DNA of 64,000 nt from Streptomyces sp. SID12501 (GCF_010550245.1 NZ_JAAGLU010000041.1:37072-101071), one strand, 5' to 3'; shown: positions 51,672 to 61,163, counted from the first letter of the stretch. Translations and numbers: made by a program. Notes: generated from the sequence alone by a model not told the origin.

Positions 51672-52511
51672 GTGGCAGAACCAGTCGTACGCATCCCGGA
51701 TGCGAAGGTCGCGCTGTCCACAGCCTCCGTCTACCCGGAGTCGACGGCGACGGCCTTCGAGATCGCCGCGCGTCTCGGCTACGACGGCGTCGAGGTCATG
51801 GTCTGGACAGACCCCGTCAGCCAGGACATCGAAGCCCTGCGCAGACTGAGCGACTACCACCGGATCCCCATCCTCGCCGTCCACGCCCCCTGCCTGCTCA
51901 TCACCCAGCGCGTCTGGTCCACGGACCCCTGGACCAAGCTCCAGCGCGCCCAGGCAGCCGCCGAGAAGCTCGGCGCGTCGACCGTCGTCGTACACCCGCC
52001 CTTCCGCTGGCAGCGCCAGTACGCGCGTGACTTCGTCACCGGCATCTGGCGCATGGCCGACGAGACGGACGTCCGGTTCGGCGTCGAGAACATGTACCCC
52101 TGGCGCTACCGCGACCGCGAGATGCTCGCGTACGCCCCCGACTGGGACGTGACGAAGGACGACTACCGGCACTTCACGATCGACCTCAGCCACACCGCGA
52201 CGGCCCGCAGCGACGCCATGGAGATGGTCGGCCTGATGGGCGACCGCCTCGGCCACGTCCACCTCGCCGACGGCAACGGCTCCAACAAGGACGAGCACCT
52301 GGTACCGGGCCGCGGAACGCAGCCCTGCGCCGAGCTGCTCGAACGGCTCGCGGTCACCGGTTTCGACGGCCATGTCGTCATCGAGGTGAACACGCGCCGC
52401 GCGATGTCCAGCGCCGAGCGCGAGGCCGACCTCGCCGAGGCGCTCGCCTTCACCCGCCTCCACCTGGCCTCGGCCGTCAGAGCCGTCCCCGGCGGGGGAC
52501 CGCGCCCATGA
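51672..52511 (+). CDS. Sugar phosphate isomerase/epimerase (AP endonuclease family 2 fold)
   Basis: A 279-aa TIM-barrel protein of the xylose-isomerase-like group. Metal-site-type segments: GVEVMVW, ILAVHAPCLL, VVVHPPFRWQ, FGVENMYPW, HFTIDLSHTAT, HVHLADGNG and VIEVNTRR, one per strand. The fold covers isomerases, epimerases and endonuclease IV; the ligand is not evident. GTG 51672 is chosen. The stop overlaps the start of the TetR gene (ATGA), so translation is coupled. Confidence 0.87.
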   Translation: MAEPVVRIPDAKVALSTASVYPESTATAFEIAARLGYDGVEVMVWTDPVSQDIEALRRLSDYHRIPILAVHAPCLLITQRVWSTDPWTKLQRAQAAAEKLGASTVVVHPPFRWQRQYARDFVTGIWRMADETDVRFGVENMYPWRYRDREMLAYAPDWDVTKDDYRHFTIDLSHTATARSDAMEMVGLMGDRLGHVHLADGNGSNKDEHLVPGRGTQPCAELLERLAVTGFDGHVVIEVNTRRAMSSAEREADLAEALAFTRLHLASAVRAVPGGGPRP

Positions 52512-53122
52512 CCAGCGCCGCCCCGCGCCGCCGGGGACGCCCCTCCCGTACGGACTCCGCCGACGCCCCCGCCGCCCGCGACCGCATCCTGGCCGCGGCC
52601 CGCGAGGAGTTCGCCGTGCGGGGCTACGACAAGACCTCCGTACGCGGCATCGCCAAGGTCGCGGAGGTGGACCCGGCGCTGGTGCACCACTACTTCGGTA
52701 CCAAGGAGCAGGTCTTCGAGGCGTCCATCTCGGTCGCCCTCGGACCCGTCCTGGAGGCGCCCGGCTCGATCGTCGAGGGCCCGCTCGACGGCGTCGGTGA
52801 GCGGCTCGCCCGCTTCTTCTTCGGCATCTGGGAGACCCCGGCGACGCGCAAGGCACTGCTCGCGATCGTCCGCTCCGCCATGAACAACGAGGCCGCGGCC
52901 GGAGTCTTCCGCCGCCTGATCTCCACCCAGCTGCTGCGCCGCCTCGCCGTCCAGCTGGACCTCCCGGACGCCGAACTCCGCGCCGAACTGGCCGCCGCCC
53001 AACTCGTGGGAATCGCGATGCTCCGCTACGTCATCAAGGTGGAGCCCCTGGCCTCGGCCAACCCGGACGAGATCATCGCAAGGGTGGCCCCGGTGATCCA
53101 GTCCCACCTGACAGCGCCCTGA
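52508..53122 (+). CDS. TetR-family regulator coupled to the isomerase
   Basis: A 204-aa TetR/AcrR regulator. Helix-turn-helix residues ~22-65 (RILAAAREEFAVRGYDKTSVRGIAKVAEVDPALVHHYFGTKEQVF) are intact. The C-terminal domain follows the TetR_C_17/33-type pattern (AIVRSAMNNEAAAGVFRRLI). ATG 52508 overlaps the isomerase stop. Its target is unknown; ilvD is 152 bp downstream on the same strand but need not be controlled by it. Confidence 0.93.
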   Translation: MTSAAPRRRGRPSRTDSADAPAARDRILAAAREEFAVRGYDKTSVRGIAKVAEVDPALVHHYFGTKEQVFEASISVALGPVLEAPGSIVEGPLDGVGERLARFFFGIWETPATRKALLAIVRSAMNNEAAAGVFRRLISTQLLRRLAVQLDLPDAELRAELAAAQLVGIAMLRYVIKVEPLASANPDEIIARVAPVIQSHLTAP

Positions 53123-53274
53123 GCCCGGGCGCGACAAGCCCCCACCGGACCCGCGGCCGAAAGCCCGGAAGCCGAGACACTCATCCCGCATTCCGGACGG
53201 CGTGTCCGCCCACTGGATAACCGGCGTACGCTCGACTTCAGTCATAACTTTCTGAAGGAGCGAGGCGAGCGACG

Positions 53275-55128
53275 ATGCCCGAGCTGAGGTCCCGTACCGT
53301 CACCCACGGCCGCAACATGGCGGGCGCCCGCGCCCTTATGCGTGCCTCCGGTGTACCGGGTGCCGACATCGGGCGGAAGCCGATCATCGCGGTCGCGAAC
53401 AGCTTCACCGAGTTCGTGCCCGGCCACACCCACCTCCAGCCGGTCGGCCGCATCGTCAGCGCGGCCATCACCGCCGCCGGAGGCATCCCGCGCGAGTTCA
53501 ACACGATCGCCGTCGACGACGGCATCGCGATGGGCCACGGAGGCATGCTCTACAGCCTCCCCTCCCGCGACCTGATCGCGGACAGCGTGGAGTACATGGT
53601 CGAGGCGCACTGCGCCGACGCCCTGATCTGCATCTCCAACTGCGACAAGATCACCCCGGGCATGCTGAACGCCGCCCTGCGGCTCAACATCCCCACGGTC
53701 TTCGTCTCCGGCGGACCGATGGAGTCCGGCCGGGCCACGCTGGTCGACGGCACGGTCCGCACGCTCGACCTGGTCGACGCGATCTCCGACGCGGTGAACG
53801 ACAAGATCTCGGACGAGGACATCCTCCGTATCGAGGAGAACGCCTGTCCGACCTGCGGTTCCTGTTCCGGCATGTTCACGGCCAACTCGATGAACTGCCT
53901 CGCGGAGGCCATCGGACTCGCCCTCCCCGGCAACGGCTCGGTCCTGGCCACGCACACGGCCCGCCGCGCGCTGTACGAGAACGCGGGCCGCACGGTGATG
54001 GACATCACCCGCCGCTACTACGAGCAGGACGACGAGACGGTCCTGCCCCGCAACGTCGCCACCTTCGCGGCCTTCCAGAACGCCATGGCCCTCGACATCG
54101 CTATGGGCGGCTCGACCAACACGATCCTGCACCTGCTGGCCGCCGCCCAGGAAGCGGGCGTCAAGTTCGACCTGGACGACATCAACGCGGTCTCGCGCCG
54201 GGTGCCGTGCCTGGCGAAGGTCGCGCCGAACGTCGCCAAGGACCGCACGTACTACATGGAGGACGTGCACCGGGCCGGCGGCATCCCCGCCCTCCTCGGC
54301 GAACTGCACCGCGCGGGCCTGCTCAACGAGGACGTGAACTCGGTTCACAGCTCGTCCCTCGCCGACTGGCTGAAGACCTGGGACGTGCGCGGCGGCTCCC
54401 CGTCGCCGGAGGCCCTGGAGCTGTGGCACGCGGCACCCGGCTGTGTCCGTTCCGCCGAGGCCTTCTCCCAGTCCGAGCGCTGGGAGGCCCTGGACGTGGA
54501 CGCCGCCGGCGGCTGCATCCGCAGCGCCGAGCACGCGTACTCGAAGGACGGCGGCCTCGCGGTCCTCAAGGGCAACCTCGCCGTCGACGGCTGCGTCGTG
54601 AAGACGGCCGGTGTCGACGAGTCGATCTGGACCTTCGAGGGCCCCGCGGTCGTCTGCGAGTCGCAGGAAGCAGCCGTCGAGAAGATCCTCAACAAGCAGG
54701 TGAAGGACGGCGACGTCGTCGTCATCCGCTACGAGGGTCCCAAGGGCGGCCCCGGCATGCAGGAAATGCTCTACCCCACCTCGTTCCTCAAGGGCCGGGG
54801 CCTCGGCAAGACCTGCGCCCTGGTCACGGACGGCCGCTTCTCCGGCGGCACCTCGGGCCTCTCCATCGGCCACGCGTCCCCCGAGGCGGCCTCCGGCGGC
54901 ACCATCGCCCTGGTCAAGGACGGCGACCGCATCCGCATCGACATCCCGAACCGCACGATCGAACTCCTGGTCCCGGACGACGAGTTGGCGGCCCGCCGCG
55001 AGTCCCTGAACGGCGTCTACGCCCCCGTCTCCCGCGAACGCAAGGTCTCGCAGGCCCTGCGCGCATACGCGGCGATGGCGACGAGCGCCGACAAGGGCGC
55101 GGTGCGGGACGTGTCACTGCTGGGCTGA
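53275..55128 (+). CDS. ilvD: Dihydroxy-acid dehydratase
   Basis: Dehydrates dihydroxy-acids to 2-keto acids, the third step of valine, leucine and isoleucine synthesis. It carries an iron-sulfur cluster: Cys in ISNCDKITPGM and the CPTCGSCSGMFTANSMNC run. GTIALVKDGDRIRIDIPNR is a typical C-terminal part. It is 617 aa, the usual length of the 4Fe-4S type. ATG 53275 is preceded by GAAGGAGCGAGG. It is a single gene here; the other ilv genes lie elsewhere. Confidence 0.97.
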   Translation: MPELRSRTVTHGRNMAGARALMRASGVPGADIGRKPIIAVANSFTEFVPGHTHLQPVGRIVSAAITAAGGIPREFNTIAVDDGIAMGHGGMLYSLPSRDLIADSVEYMVEAHCADALICISNCDKITPGMLNAALRLNIPTVFVSGGPMESGRATLVDGTVRTLDLVDAISDAVNDKISDEDILRIEENACPTCGSCSGMFTANSMNCLAEAIGLALPGNGSVLATHTARRALYENAGRTVMDITRRYYEQDDETVLPRNVATFAAFQNAMALDIAMGGSTNTILHLLAAAQEAGVKFDLDDINAVSRRVPCLAKVAPNVAKDRTYYMEDVHRAGGIPALLGELHRAGLLNEDVNSVHSSSLADWLKTWDVRGGSPSPEALELWHAAPGCVRSAEAFSQSERWEALDVDAAGGCIRSAEHAYSKDGGLAVLKGNLAVDGCVVKTAGVDESIWTFEGPAVVCESQEAAVEKILNKQVKDGDVVVIRYEGPKGGPGMQEMLYPTSFLKGRGLGKTCALVTDGRFSGGTSGLSIGHASPEAASGGTIALVKDGDRIRIDIPNRTIELLVPDDELAARRESLNGVYAPVSRERKVSQALRAYAAMATSADKGAVRDVSLLG

Positions 55129-55159
55129 CCCCCTTCGCGCATCTGCATCTGTGCCTGCA

Positions 55160-55192
55160 CGAAAGGGCCGCTCCTCAGGAGCGGCCCTTTCG
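55160..55192. terminator. Bidirectional terminator between ilvD and the kinase gene
   Basis: Arms 55160-55175 and 55177-55192 (16 bp) pair perfectly around a single base, so about a 5-nt effective loop. CGAAAGGGCCGCTCC is one arm. The two genes converge here. Confidence 0.85.
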
Positions 55193-55246
55193 TCATGATC
55201 TTCCTGTACGTGCTTCAGGTGCCGTACGTGTCCGTGGCGCCCCGGA

Positions 55247-57400
55247 TCACCAGTCGGCCGGGTCGGCCGCGTCCACGGCGAAGACGGAACCGTCGGGAGC
55301 GCTCGCGTAGACGCGTCCGCCGGCGACGACGGGGGCGGGCAGCGAGGCCGCGATCGTGTCCGAGGCCGGGCCGAGCCGCGGCGACGTCTGCCCCGCGAGC
55401 TTCCCCGTACGGGCGTTCACCGCGAGCAGCCGTCCGTCGGCGGCGGTGAAGTACACGTACCGCCCGTCCGCGGCGGGAGCCGAGCCTAGGCTCACGGCCG
55501 TCTCCAGCCGCCAGAGTTGCTTCCCCGCCTTCAGATCCACGGCGATCACCGTACCTCCGCCGCCCAGCAGATAGACGGTGTCCCCGCGCACGACACCATG
55601 GGCCCGCTGGAGCGGAACGGCCACCTCGACCTTGCGCGAGGCGCCGGTCGCCGGGTCGTAGTCGACGACGGCGACCGTGTCCCCGTACACGGTGTCGAGG
55701 GCGGCGAAGAAGACGGAGGCGCCCGCGCCGGTGGTGCCGATGGGCTTCAGCTGCCCGTTCAGCTTCTCCTGCCAGCGCACGTCACCGGTGCCGGGGTCCA
55801 GCGCGACGACCCGGGTGCTCGCCCCGTCCTGGGCCGGGCTCGTGGCGTACGCGAGCTGGTCGCCGGTGAAGGAGAACAGCTGGGGGCCGCTCAGGTCTGC
55901 GATCCGCCGGTTCCACTTGCTGTCGCCGGACGCGCTGTCGACGCCGGTGACCTTGCCGTCGGAGCCGGTGAGGAGGGTCATCCCGCCGGCGTATCCGAGG
56001 CCGACGCGGTCGGACACGGTCTCCTGCCAGCGGGTGTGGCCCGTGGCCGGATCGAGTGCCTCCAGCCGAGGGCCGTTGTCCAGCGGGGGGTGCACGAGCC
56101 CGCCCGACAGCACCGGCGGCCGGCTCGGAATGAGGGTGGCGTCGATCGGATGCCGCCACAGGACGGTACCGTCGGCGGGGTCGATCGCGGAGACGAGCCC
56201 CTTCTGGGCGCAGAACAACTTCCCGCCACCGTAAGAGCATTGGGGCATACCCGTGGTGCCACCGGTGCCCGGCCGCACCACCCAGGCCCGGAAACCGGCA
56301 GCGGCGGCCGTCGTACCGGTACCGGCCCTGGAGGAACGGTCCGTGGGCTCGGCGACCGTCGTATCACCGCCGAACACCTGCACCGAGGCGAAGACGCACC
56401 CGGCGGCGAGAACGAGGGAACCCGCGGCGAGGAGGACGCGCTTGCGCAGCCGCCGCCGATCCGAACGCCCGGCGGGCGAGGGCGAGTCGGCGTCAGGGGA
56501 AGCGGGGTCGGTGGAAGCCGGGAAGCGGCTGTCGCGCCGCTCCTCGGGCACGAACGACTGGGTGTCGTACGAGGCGGCGACCGACCGGAGTTCCCGCATC
56601 AGTTCGTCGGGAGTGGGCCGGTCCTCGGGCTCCTTGGCGAGGCAACCCAGCACCAGCGGGGCGAGGTTCTCCGGCACACCGGTCAAGTCGGGTTCGTCGT
56701 GCACGACCTGGTAGGCGACGACGTACGGACTGTCGGAGTCGAACGGTCCGCGCCCGGTCGACGCGTGCACCATCACCGACCCCAGGGCGAAGATGTCGGC
56801 GGCGGGCCCCACCTCGCGAGGCCGCCGGAACTGCTCGGGCGCCATGAACGGCGGCGTACCGATCAACTTGCCCGTCTCGGTGTGCAGTTCGCTGTCCTTC
56901 GGCCGAGAAATGCCGAAGTCGATGACCTTCGGACCGTCCTCGGCGAGCAGCACGTTGCTCGGTTTCAGATCCCGGTGGACGACCCCGACCCGGTGAATGT
57001 CCCGCAGCGCCTCGGCGAGCCCGGCCATCAGCCGCCGCAACTGCCCGGCGTTCATGGACCCGTTCCGCTTCACCTCGTCGGCAAGGGTCGGCCCGGGGAT
57101 GAACAGGGTGGCCATCCAAGGCCGTTCGGCGTCGGGGTCGGCATCGACGACGGGCGCGGTGAAGGCACCGCTGACGCGCCGGGCGGCGGCGATCTCCTGC
57201 CGGAACCGTCCCCTGAACTCGGGGTTCTCGGCGAACTCGCCGTGTACGACCTTGACGGCGAGCTTCATCCCGGAGGTACTCCGGGCCAGGTGCACCACGC
57301 CCATGCCGCCGGAACCCAGCCGTGACTCCAGACGGTACTGACCGGCGTACTCCGGATATTCCGCTTCCGCGCCGGTTCCGGAGTTCCGCTGTGGCGTCAT
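55247..57400 (-). CDS. Ser/Thr protein kinase with external PQQ-like beta-propeller
   Basis: A 717-aa Hanks-type kinase. The catalytic domain, residues ~20-275, has GSGGMGVVHLA, VVHRDLKPSNVLL and VIDFGISRP, and the APE motif (MAPEQFRRP). A disordered linker leads to one membrane helix (~321-341). The external domain, from ~370, is a PQQ-type propeller with repeated units such as GTVLWRHPI, GHTRWQETV, GDVRWQEKL and GKQLWRLETA. No PASTA repeats. The propeller may be a ligand sensor. ATG 57400 is chosen over one 13 codons upstream. Confidence 0.92.
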   Translation of the reverse strand: MTPQRNSGTGAEAEYPEYAGQYRLESRLGSGGMGVVHLARSTSGMKLAVKVVHGEFAENPEFRGRFRQEIAAARRVSGAFTAPVVDADPDAERPWMATLFIPGPTLADEVKRNGSMNAGQLRRLMAGLAEALRDIHRVGVVHRDLKPSNVLLAEDGPKVIDFGISRPKDSELHTETGKLIGTPPFMAPEQFRRPREVGPAADIFALGSVMVHASTGRGPFDSDSPYVVAYQVVHDEPDLTGVPENLAPLVLGCLAKEPEDRPTPDELMRELRSVAASYDTQSFVPEERRDSRFPASTDPASPDADSPSPAGRSDRRRLRKRVLLAAGSLVLAAGCVFASVQVFGGDTTVAEPTDRSSRAGTGTTAAAAGFRAWVVRPGTGGTTGMPQCSYGGGKLFCAQKGLVSAIDPADGTVLWRHPIDATLIPSRPPVLSGGLVHPPLDNGPRLEALDPATGHTRWQETVSDRVGLGYAGGMTLLTGSDGKVTGVDSASGDSKWNRRIADLSGPQLFSFTGDQLAYATSPAQDGASTRVVALDPGTGDVRWQEKLNGQLKPIGTTGAGASVFFAALDTVYGDTVAVVDYDPATGASRKVEVAVPLQRAHGVVRGDTVYLLGGGGTVIAVDLKAGKQLWRLETAVSLGSAPAADGRYVYFTAADGRLLAVNARTGKLAGQTSPRLGPASDTIAASLPAPVVAGGRVYASAPDGSVFAVDAADPADW

Positions 57401-57583
57401 GGACTCACCCCCGTGCTGTTCGCCGTGCGTTCGACGCATGGAGCCTAGTCGATGAGGGGTTCGGGACAGAGGCGGCGTGCTGACGCCGGTGTACGAGTTT
57501 CGTACATGTGTTTCATGGCGTGTTTTAGGGGTATCACCCGGACCCCATGGCAGTCATGGGAGTTCAACGGGGGAGGTTTTTCC

Positions 57584-57928
57584 ATGTCCACAGACAACAT
57601 CGGGGCGAGAACGGCCGGCGAGGCCACGGAGCTGACGCTCACCACAGCGGCAGCCGCGACCGCGGCGGCGACCACGTCCGTCCGCTACTACTCGGTCGCC
57701 CCCGGGTACCGCCTCAACGTCCGCAGCGGCCCCGGCACCGGCTACACCATCGTCCGCGTACTGGCCGAGGGCGCCAAGATCCCGATCTACTGCCAGCGCC
57801 CCGGCGAGGCCATCGCCGGTCCGTACGGTACGTCGAACATCTGGGACAACATCGACAGCGGCGAGTACGTCTCGGACGCGTACGTCCTGACGGGCAGCGA
57901 CGGCTACGTGGCGGCGCACTGCTCCTGA
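57584..57928 (+). CDS. Small SH3-domain protein
   Basis: A 114-aa protein with one bacterial SH3-like domain (residues ~45-114: RLNVRSGPGTGYTIVRVLAEGAKIPIYCQ). ATG 57584 is chosen because GGGAGG lies 7 nt upstream. There is no clear signal peptide; the N-terminal 40 residues are Ala/Thr-rich (LTTAAAATAAATTS) and could be a weak secretion signal or linker. Two Cys in the SH3 part may pair. Its ligand is unknown. It is divergent from the kinase gene. Confidence 0.8.
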   Translation: MSTDNIGARTAGEATELTLTTAAAATAAATTSVRYYSVAPGYRLNVRSGPGTGYTIVRVLAEGAKIPIYCQRPGEAIAGPYGTSNIWDNIDSGEYVSDAYVLTGSDGYVAAHCS

Positions 57929-57938
57929 CCCACGTGCC

Positions 57939-57975
57939 CAGCCGGGCACCGGCATTCGGTGCCGGTGCCCGGCTG
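57939..57975 (+). terminator. Terminator after the SH3-domain gene
   Basis: 16-nt arms (57939-57954 and 57960-57975) enclose TTCGG. It ends 14 bp before the next start codon. Confidence 0.8.
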
Positions 57976-57989
57976 GCGATAATCGACGG

Positions 57990-58484
57990 GTGAGCGACAA
58001 GACCGGTACGACGGGCGACGCCCGTACAGCCCCTCTCCCCGAGCCCATCCGCTTCTTCGGCACGACCTGGGTGGACCACGACGCCGGCTACACGGCCCGC
58101 CGGGTGGGAGTGGCCGCGGGTTCACTGACGGCGACGATCGCGTCCTGCCTGATCCTGCGCCTGGCTTACGAGGGCCTGCGGATCGCGGAGACAGGGGGAG
58201 CGGTGACCCTCCTGGTCCTGGTCATGTTCGCGGTGTGCAGCGCGCTGGCGTTCGGCCACACCTGGGGCGCCTTCACCACCCGCCCGGACCCGGCACGCCA
58301 GGCCTCTCTCCGGGGCCTCCTGGCGATCGGCTTCGTAGGCTCCCTGGCCGCCTACTTCCTCCGCTCCCTCAAAGAGGCCCCCGGCGAATCCCTCCACCGC
58401 CAGGAATACGAGACCTCCCGCGACCGACAGACCCGCCGCACCACCCGCCGAACAGGAAACCCGGCGAGGCGACGAAGGCGGTAG
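57990..58484 (+). CDS. Membrane protein of unknown function
   Basis: A 164-aa protein with four predicted membrane segments (about residues 38-58, 68-88, 92-108, 110-125). The basic C-terminus ends in RRRR. No family recognised. GTG 57990 is chosen; it is close to the terminator hairpin, so transcription may start within or just after it and leave a nearly leaderless mRNA. Confidence 0.7.
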   Translation: MSDKTGTTGDARTAPLPEPIRFFGTTWVDHDAGYTARRVGVAAGSLTATIASCLILRLAYEGLRIAETGGAVTLLVLVMFAVCSALAFGHTWGAFTTRPDPARQASLRGLLAIGFVGSLAAYFLRSLKEAPGESLHRQEYETSRDRQTRRTTRRTGNPARRRRR

Positions 58485-58555
58485 GGGGCCGATCTCCGGC
58501 CCAACTCTTCCCCAAACCCGCTCCCCCCACCGACACCCCCCGCCACCATGTCCAC

Positions 58556-59377
58556 ATGACGGCCTCAACCCAACCTCCCGTCCAACCCCCCACCCCCTCC
58601 CGAGCCACCTCCTTCAACGCAGCCGCAGCCCAATACGCCCAGAACCGCCCGTCCTATCCCCCCGCCCTCCTCGACGCCGTAGAACACCTGGCCGCCCACT
58701 CCCTCCCCGGCTCCCGCGTCGCAGACATCGGCGCCGGCACCGGCATATCCACCGCCCTTCTCCACGCCCACGGCGCCCACGTGATCGCCGTGGAACCCGG
58801 CGACGGCATGGCGGCCCAGTTCCGCCGCACCCTCCCCGACGTCCCGATCGTCCGAGGCAACGGCAACGCCCTCCCTCTGGCCGACGCCTCCGTCGACTTC
58901 CTCACCTACGCCCAGTCCTGGCACTGGACCGACCCGGCCCACGCCGTCCCGGAGGCCCTCCGCGTCCTGCGCCCGGGCGGCGCACTCGTCCTGTGGTGGA
59001 ACACGTACGCCCTGGACGTCCCCTGGGTCGCCGCCCAGGCGAACCGCATCAAGTACTTCTTCGGCATCGACGTGGCAGTGGAGCAGAGCAACGCCTCCGG
59101 CCGCGCAGCGGACCCCTCTGGCCGCCTCGTATTCGCCCGCCGTCAGCTCCGCTGGAGCCGCCAGGTCCCGATCGACACCCACCTGGCCAACATCGGCAGC
59201 CACTCGGCCTTCCTGGTCCACGACAAGGAGGACGCCGCAGCCTTCCTGGCCGAGGAACGCAACCTCCTGCTCAAGCTCTTCCCGGCCGAAACGCTAGAGG
59301 AGACCTACGAGGTGGACCTGCTGGTAGCCAAAACCCCGGCCACCCCCACGCCCACCCCCGACCGCACCACTCATTGA
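58556..59377 (+). CDS. Class I SAM-dependent methyltransferase (UbiE-like)
   Basis: A 273-aa protein with Rossmann motif I VADIGAGTGISTALL, the acidic VIAVEPGDGMAAQ post-motif, and the DFLTYAQSWHWTDP motif followed by ALRVLRPGGALVLWW. It resembles small-molecule methyltransferases of type 11. ATG 58556 lacks an obvious ribosome site, so the exact start is open. It lies 71 bp after the membrane protein. Substrate unknown. Confidence 0.88.
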   Translation: MTASTQPPVQPPTPSRATSFNAAAAQYAQNRPSYPPALLDAVEHLAAHSLPGSRVADIGAGTGISTALLHAHGAHVIAVEPGDGMAAQFRRTLPDVPIVRGNGNALPLADASVDFLTYAQSWHWTDPAHAVPEALRVLRPGGALVLWWNTYALDVPWVAAQANRIKYFFGIDVAVEQSNASGRAADPSGRLVFARRQLRWSRQVPIDTHLANIGSHSAFLVHDKEDAAAFLAEERNLLLKLFPAETLEETYEVDLLVAKTPATPTPTPDRTTH

Positions 59378-59527
59378 CCACGCACCTCCCCACCACCGCA
59401 TGCCCCCGCGCGGCGGCCCACCCTCCAGGGCCGCCGCACACGCATGACGAACGCACCCCCGATCACTCCGCCAGGCGCCTGTGCCCCACCCACTCGACGC
59501 ACTTGACGCACCCCCGGACCGAGAGCA

Positions 59528-59549
59528 TTATTCATCACATGATGAATAA
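59528..59549. promoter_or_regulatory. AT-rich 22-bp palindrome over the ABC transporter start
   Basis: TTATTCATCA and TGATGAATAA are perfect 10-bp arms around CA. The palindrome covers both ATG codons at 59539 and 59542 of the ATPase gene. Its high AT content is unusual in this DNA and suits an operator for a small dimeric repressor. Confidence 0.6.
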
Positions 59550-60372
59550 CAGTGACCCCCCTCTCGGACAAGCCGTCCGATCCGTCCAATCGGTGCAGGC
59601 CATGCCGGCCGTACAGGCCGAAGCCCTCACCGTCGTACGAGGCACCCGCAAAGTCCTGCGCGGCCTCGACTTCACCGTCCCGCGCGGCCGGATCACCGGC
59701 CTGCTCGGCCCCTCGGGCTGCGGAAAATCGACCCTCATGCGGGCGATCGTCGGCACCCAGGCCAAGGTCACCGGCACCCTGGAGGTCCTCGGCCAACCGG
59801 CCGGCCACGCCACCCTCCGTACCCGCATCGGCTACGTGACCCAGGCACCCTCGGTCTACGACGACCTGACGGTCCGCCAGAACCTGGCCTACTTCGCCGC
59901 GATCCTCGACCCCGGCCGCGCAGCCGCCGACCGCCGCCACGAGAACGTCACCCGCGCCATCACCGACGTGGACCTCACCGCCCACGCCGACGCCCTCGCG
60001 GGCAACCTCTCCGGCGGCCAACGCAGCCGCGTCTCACTGGCGGTGGCCCTCCTCGGCACCCCCGAGCTCCTGGTCCTCGACGAACCCACCGTCGGCCTCG
60101 ACCCGGTCCTCCGCCGCGACCTGTGGGCCCTCTTCCACACCATCGCGGCCACCCGCGGAGCGACGCTCCTCATCTCCTCCCACGTCATGGACGAGGCCGA
60201 ACGCTGCCACCGCCTCCTCCTCCTGCGCGACGGCGAACTCCTCGCCGACGACACCCCGGACGCCCTGCGCACCCGCACGGCGACGGAGACGGTGGAAGCG
60301 GCGTTCCTGCACCTGGTGGACGAAGCGAAGAAGTCGACAACGTCGACAACAAAGAAGGAGCAGACCCAGTGA
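59539..60372 (+). CDS. ABC transporter ATP-binding protein
   Basis: A 277-aa ABC ATPase for an ABC-2-type exporter. Walker A GPSGCGKST, Q-loop VTQAPSVYDDL, signature LSGGQRSRVS, Walker B LLVLDEPTVGLD and the H-switch ISSHVMDEAERC are intact. Two adjacent ATG codons, 59539 and 59542, both sit within the palindromic operator. The stop at 60370-60372 overlaps the permease start. It probably exports a drug or lipid-like molecule. Confidence 0.92.
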   Translation: MMNNSDPPLGQAVRSVQSVQAMPAVQAEALTVVRGTRKVLRGLDFTVPRGRITGLLGPSGCGKSTLMRAIVGTQAKVTGTLEVLGQPAGHATLRTRIGYVTQAPSVYDDLTVRQNLAYFAAILDPGRAAADRRHENVTRAITDVDLTAHADALAGNLSGGQRSRVSLAVALLGTPELLVLDEPTVGLDPVLRRDLWALFHTIAATRGATLLISSHVMDEAERCHRLLLLRDGELLADDTPDALRTRTATETVEAAFLHLVDEAKKSTTSTTKKEQTQ

Positions 60373-61163
60373 CCACCGCCACCCCGACCCTCACCCCGAT
60401 CCCCACCCAGAGCACTACCTCGGCCCTGAACGCCTCCCGAACCACGGCCACCGCGATCCGGGTCCTGGCGCAACTCCGGCACGACCCGCGCACCATCGCG
60501 ATGCTGATCGTGCTCCCGAGCCTGCTCCTGTTCCTGCTCCGTTACGTCTTCGACGGCAGCGCGCACACGTTCGACGGCATCGGCGCGTCGCTCCTCGGGA
60601 TCTTCCCCCTCATCACGATGTTCCTGGTGACCTCGATCGCCACCCTGCGCGAACGCACCTCGGGCACCCTCGAACGCCTCCTCGCCATGCCCCTGGGCAA
60701 GGGCGACCTCATCGCCGGCTACGCCCTGGCCTTCGGAATCCTTGCGATCATCCAGTCGGCCCTGGCCACCGGTCTGGCGGTCTGGCTCCTGGGCCTGGAC
60801 GTGACGGGCTCCCCCTGGCTGCTCCTCCTGGTGGCCCTGCTGGACGCCCTGCTGGGCACGGCCCTCGGCCTCTTCGTCTCGGCCTTCGCGTCCTCGGAGT
60901 TCCAGGCGGTCCAGTTCATGCCGGCGGTGATCTTCCCCCAGCTCCTCCTCTGCGGCCTCTTCACCCCCCGCTCCAACATGCATCCGGCCCTGGAAGCGAT
61001 CTCCGACGTCCTCCCCATGTCCTACGCGGTGGACGGCATGAACGAGGTCCTCACCCACACGGACATCACAGCCACCTTCGTACGAGACACCCTGATCGTC
61101 GCGACCTGCGCCCTACTGGTCCTGACCCTGGGCGCGGCAACCCTCCGCCGCCGAACCCAGTGA
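60369..61163 (+). CDS. ABC-2-type exporter permease
   Basis: A 264-aa membrane subunit with about six helices, from residue ~45 to the end. The ABC-2 signature LRERTSGTLERLLAMPLGKGDLIAGYALAFG is present. GTG 60369 overlaps the ATPase stop (GTGA). It works with the ATPase. The Thr-rich N-terminus is probably cytoplasmic. Confidence 0.93.
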   Translation: MTTATPTLTPIPTQSTTSALNASRTTATAIRVLAQLRHDPRTIAMLIVLPSLLLFLLRYVFDGSAHTFDGIGASLLGIFPLITMFLVTSIATLRERTSGTLERLLAMPLGKGDLIAGYALAFGILAIIQSALATGLAVWLLGLDVTGSPWLLLLVALLDALLGTALGLFVSAFASSEFQAVQFMPAVIFPQLLLCGLFTPRSNMHPALEAISDVLPMSYAVDGMNEVLTHTDITATFVRDTLIVATCALLVLTLGAATLRRRTQ

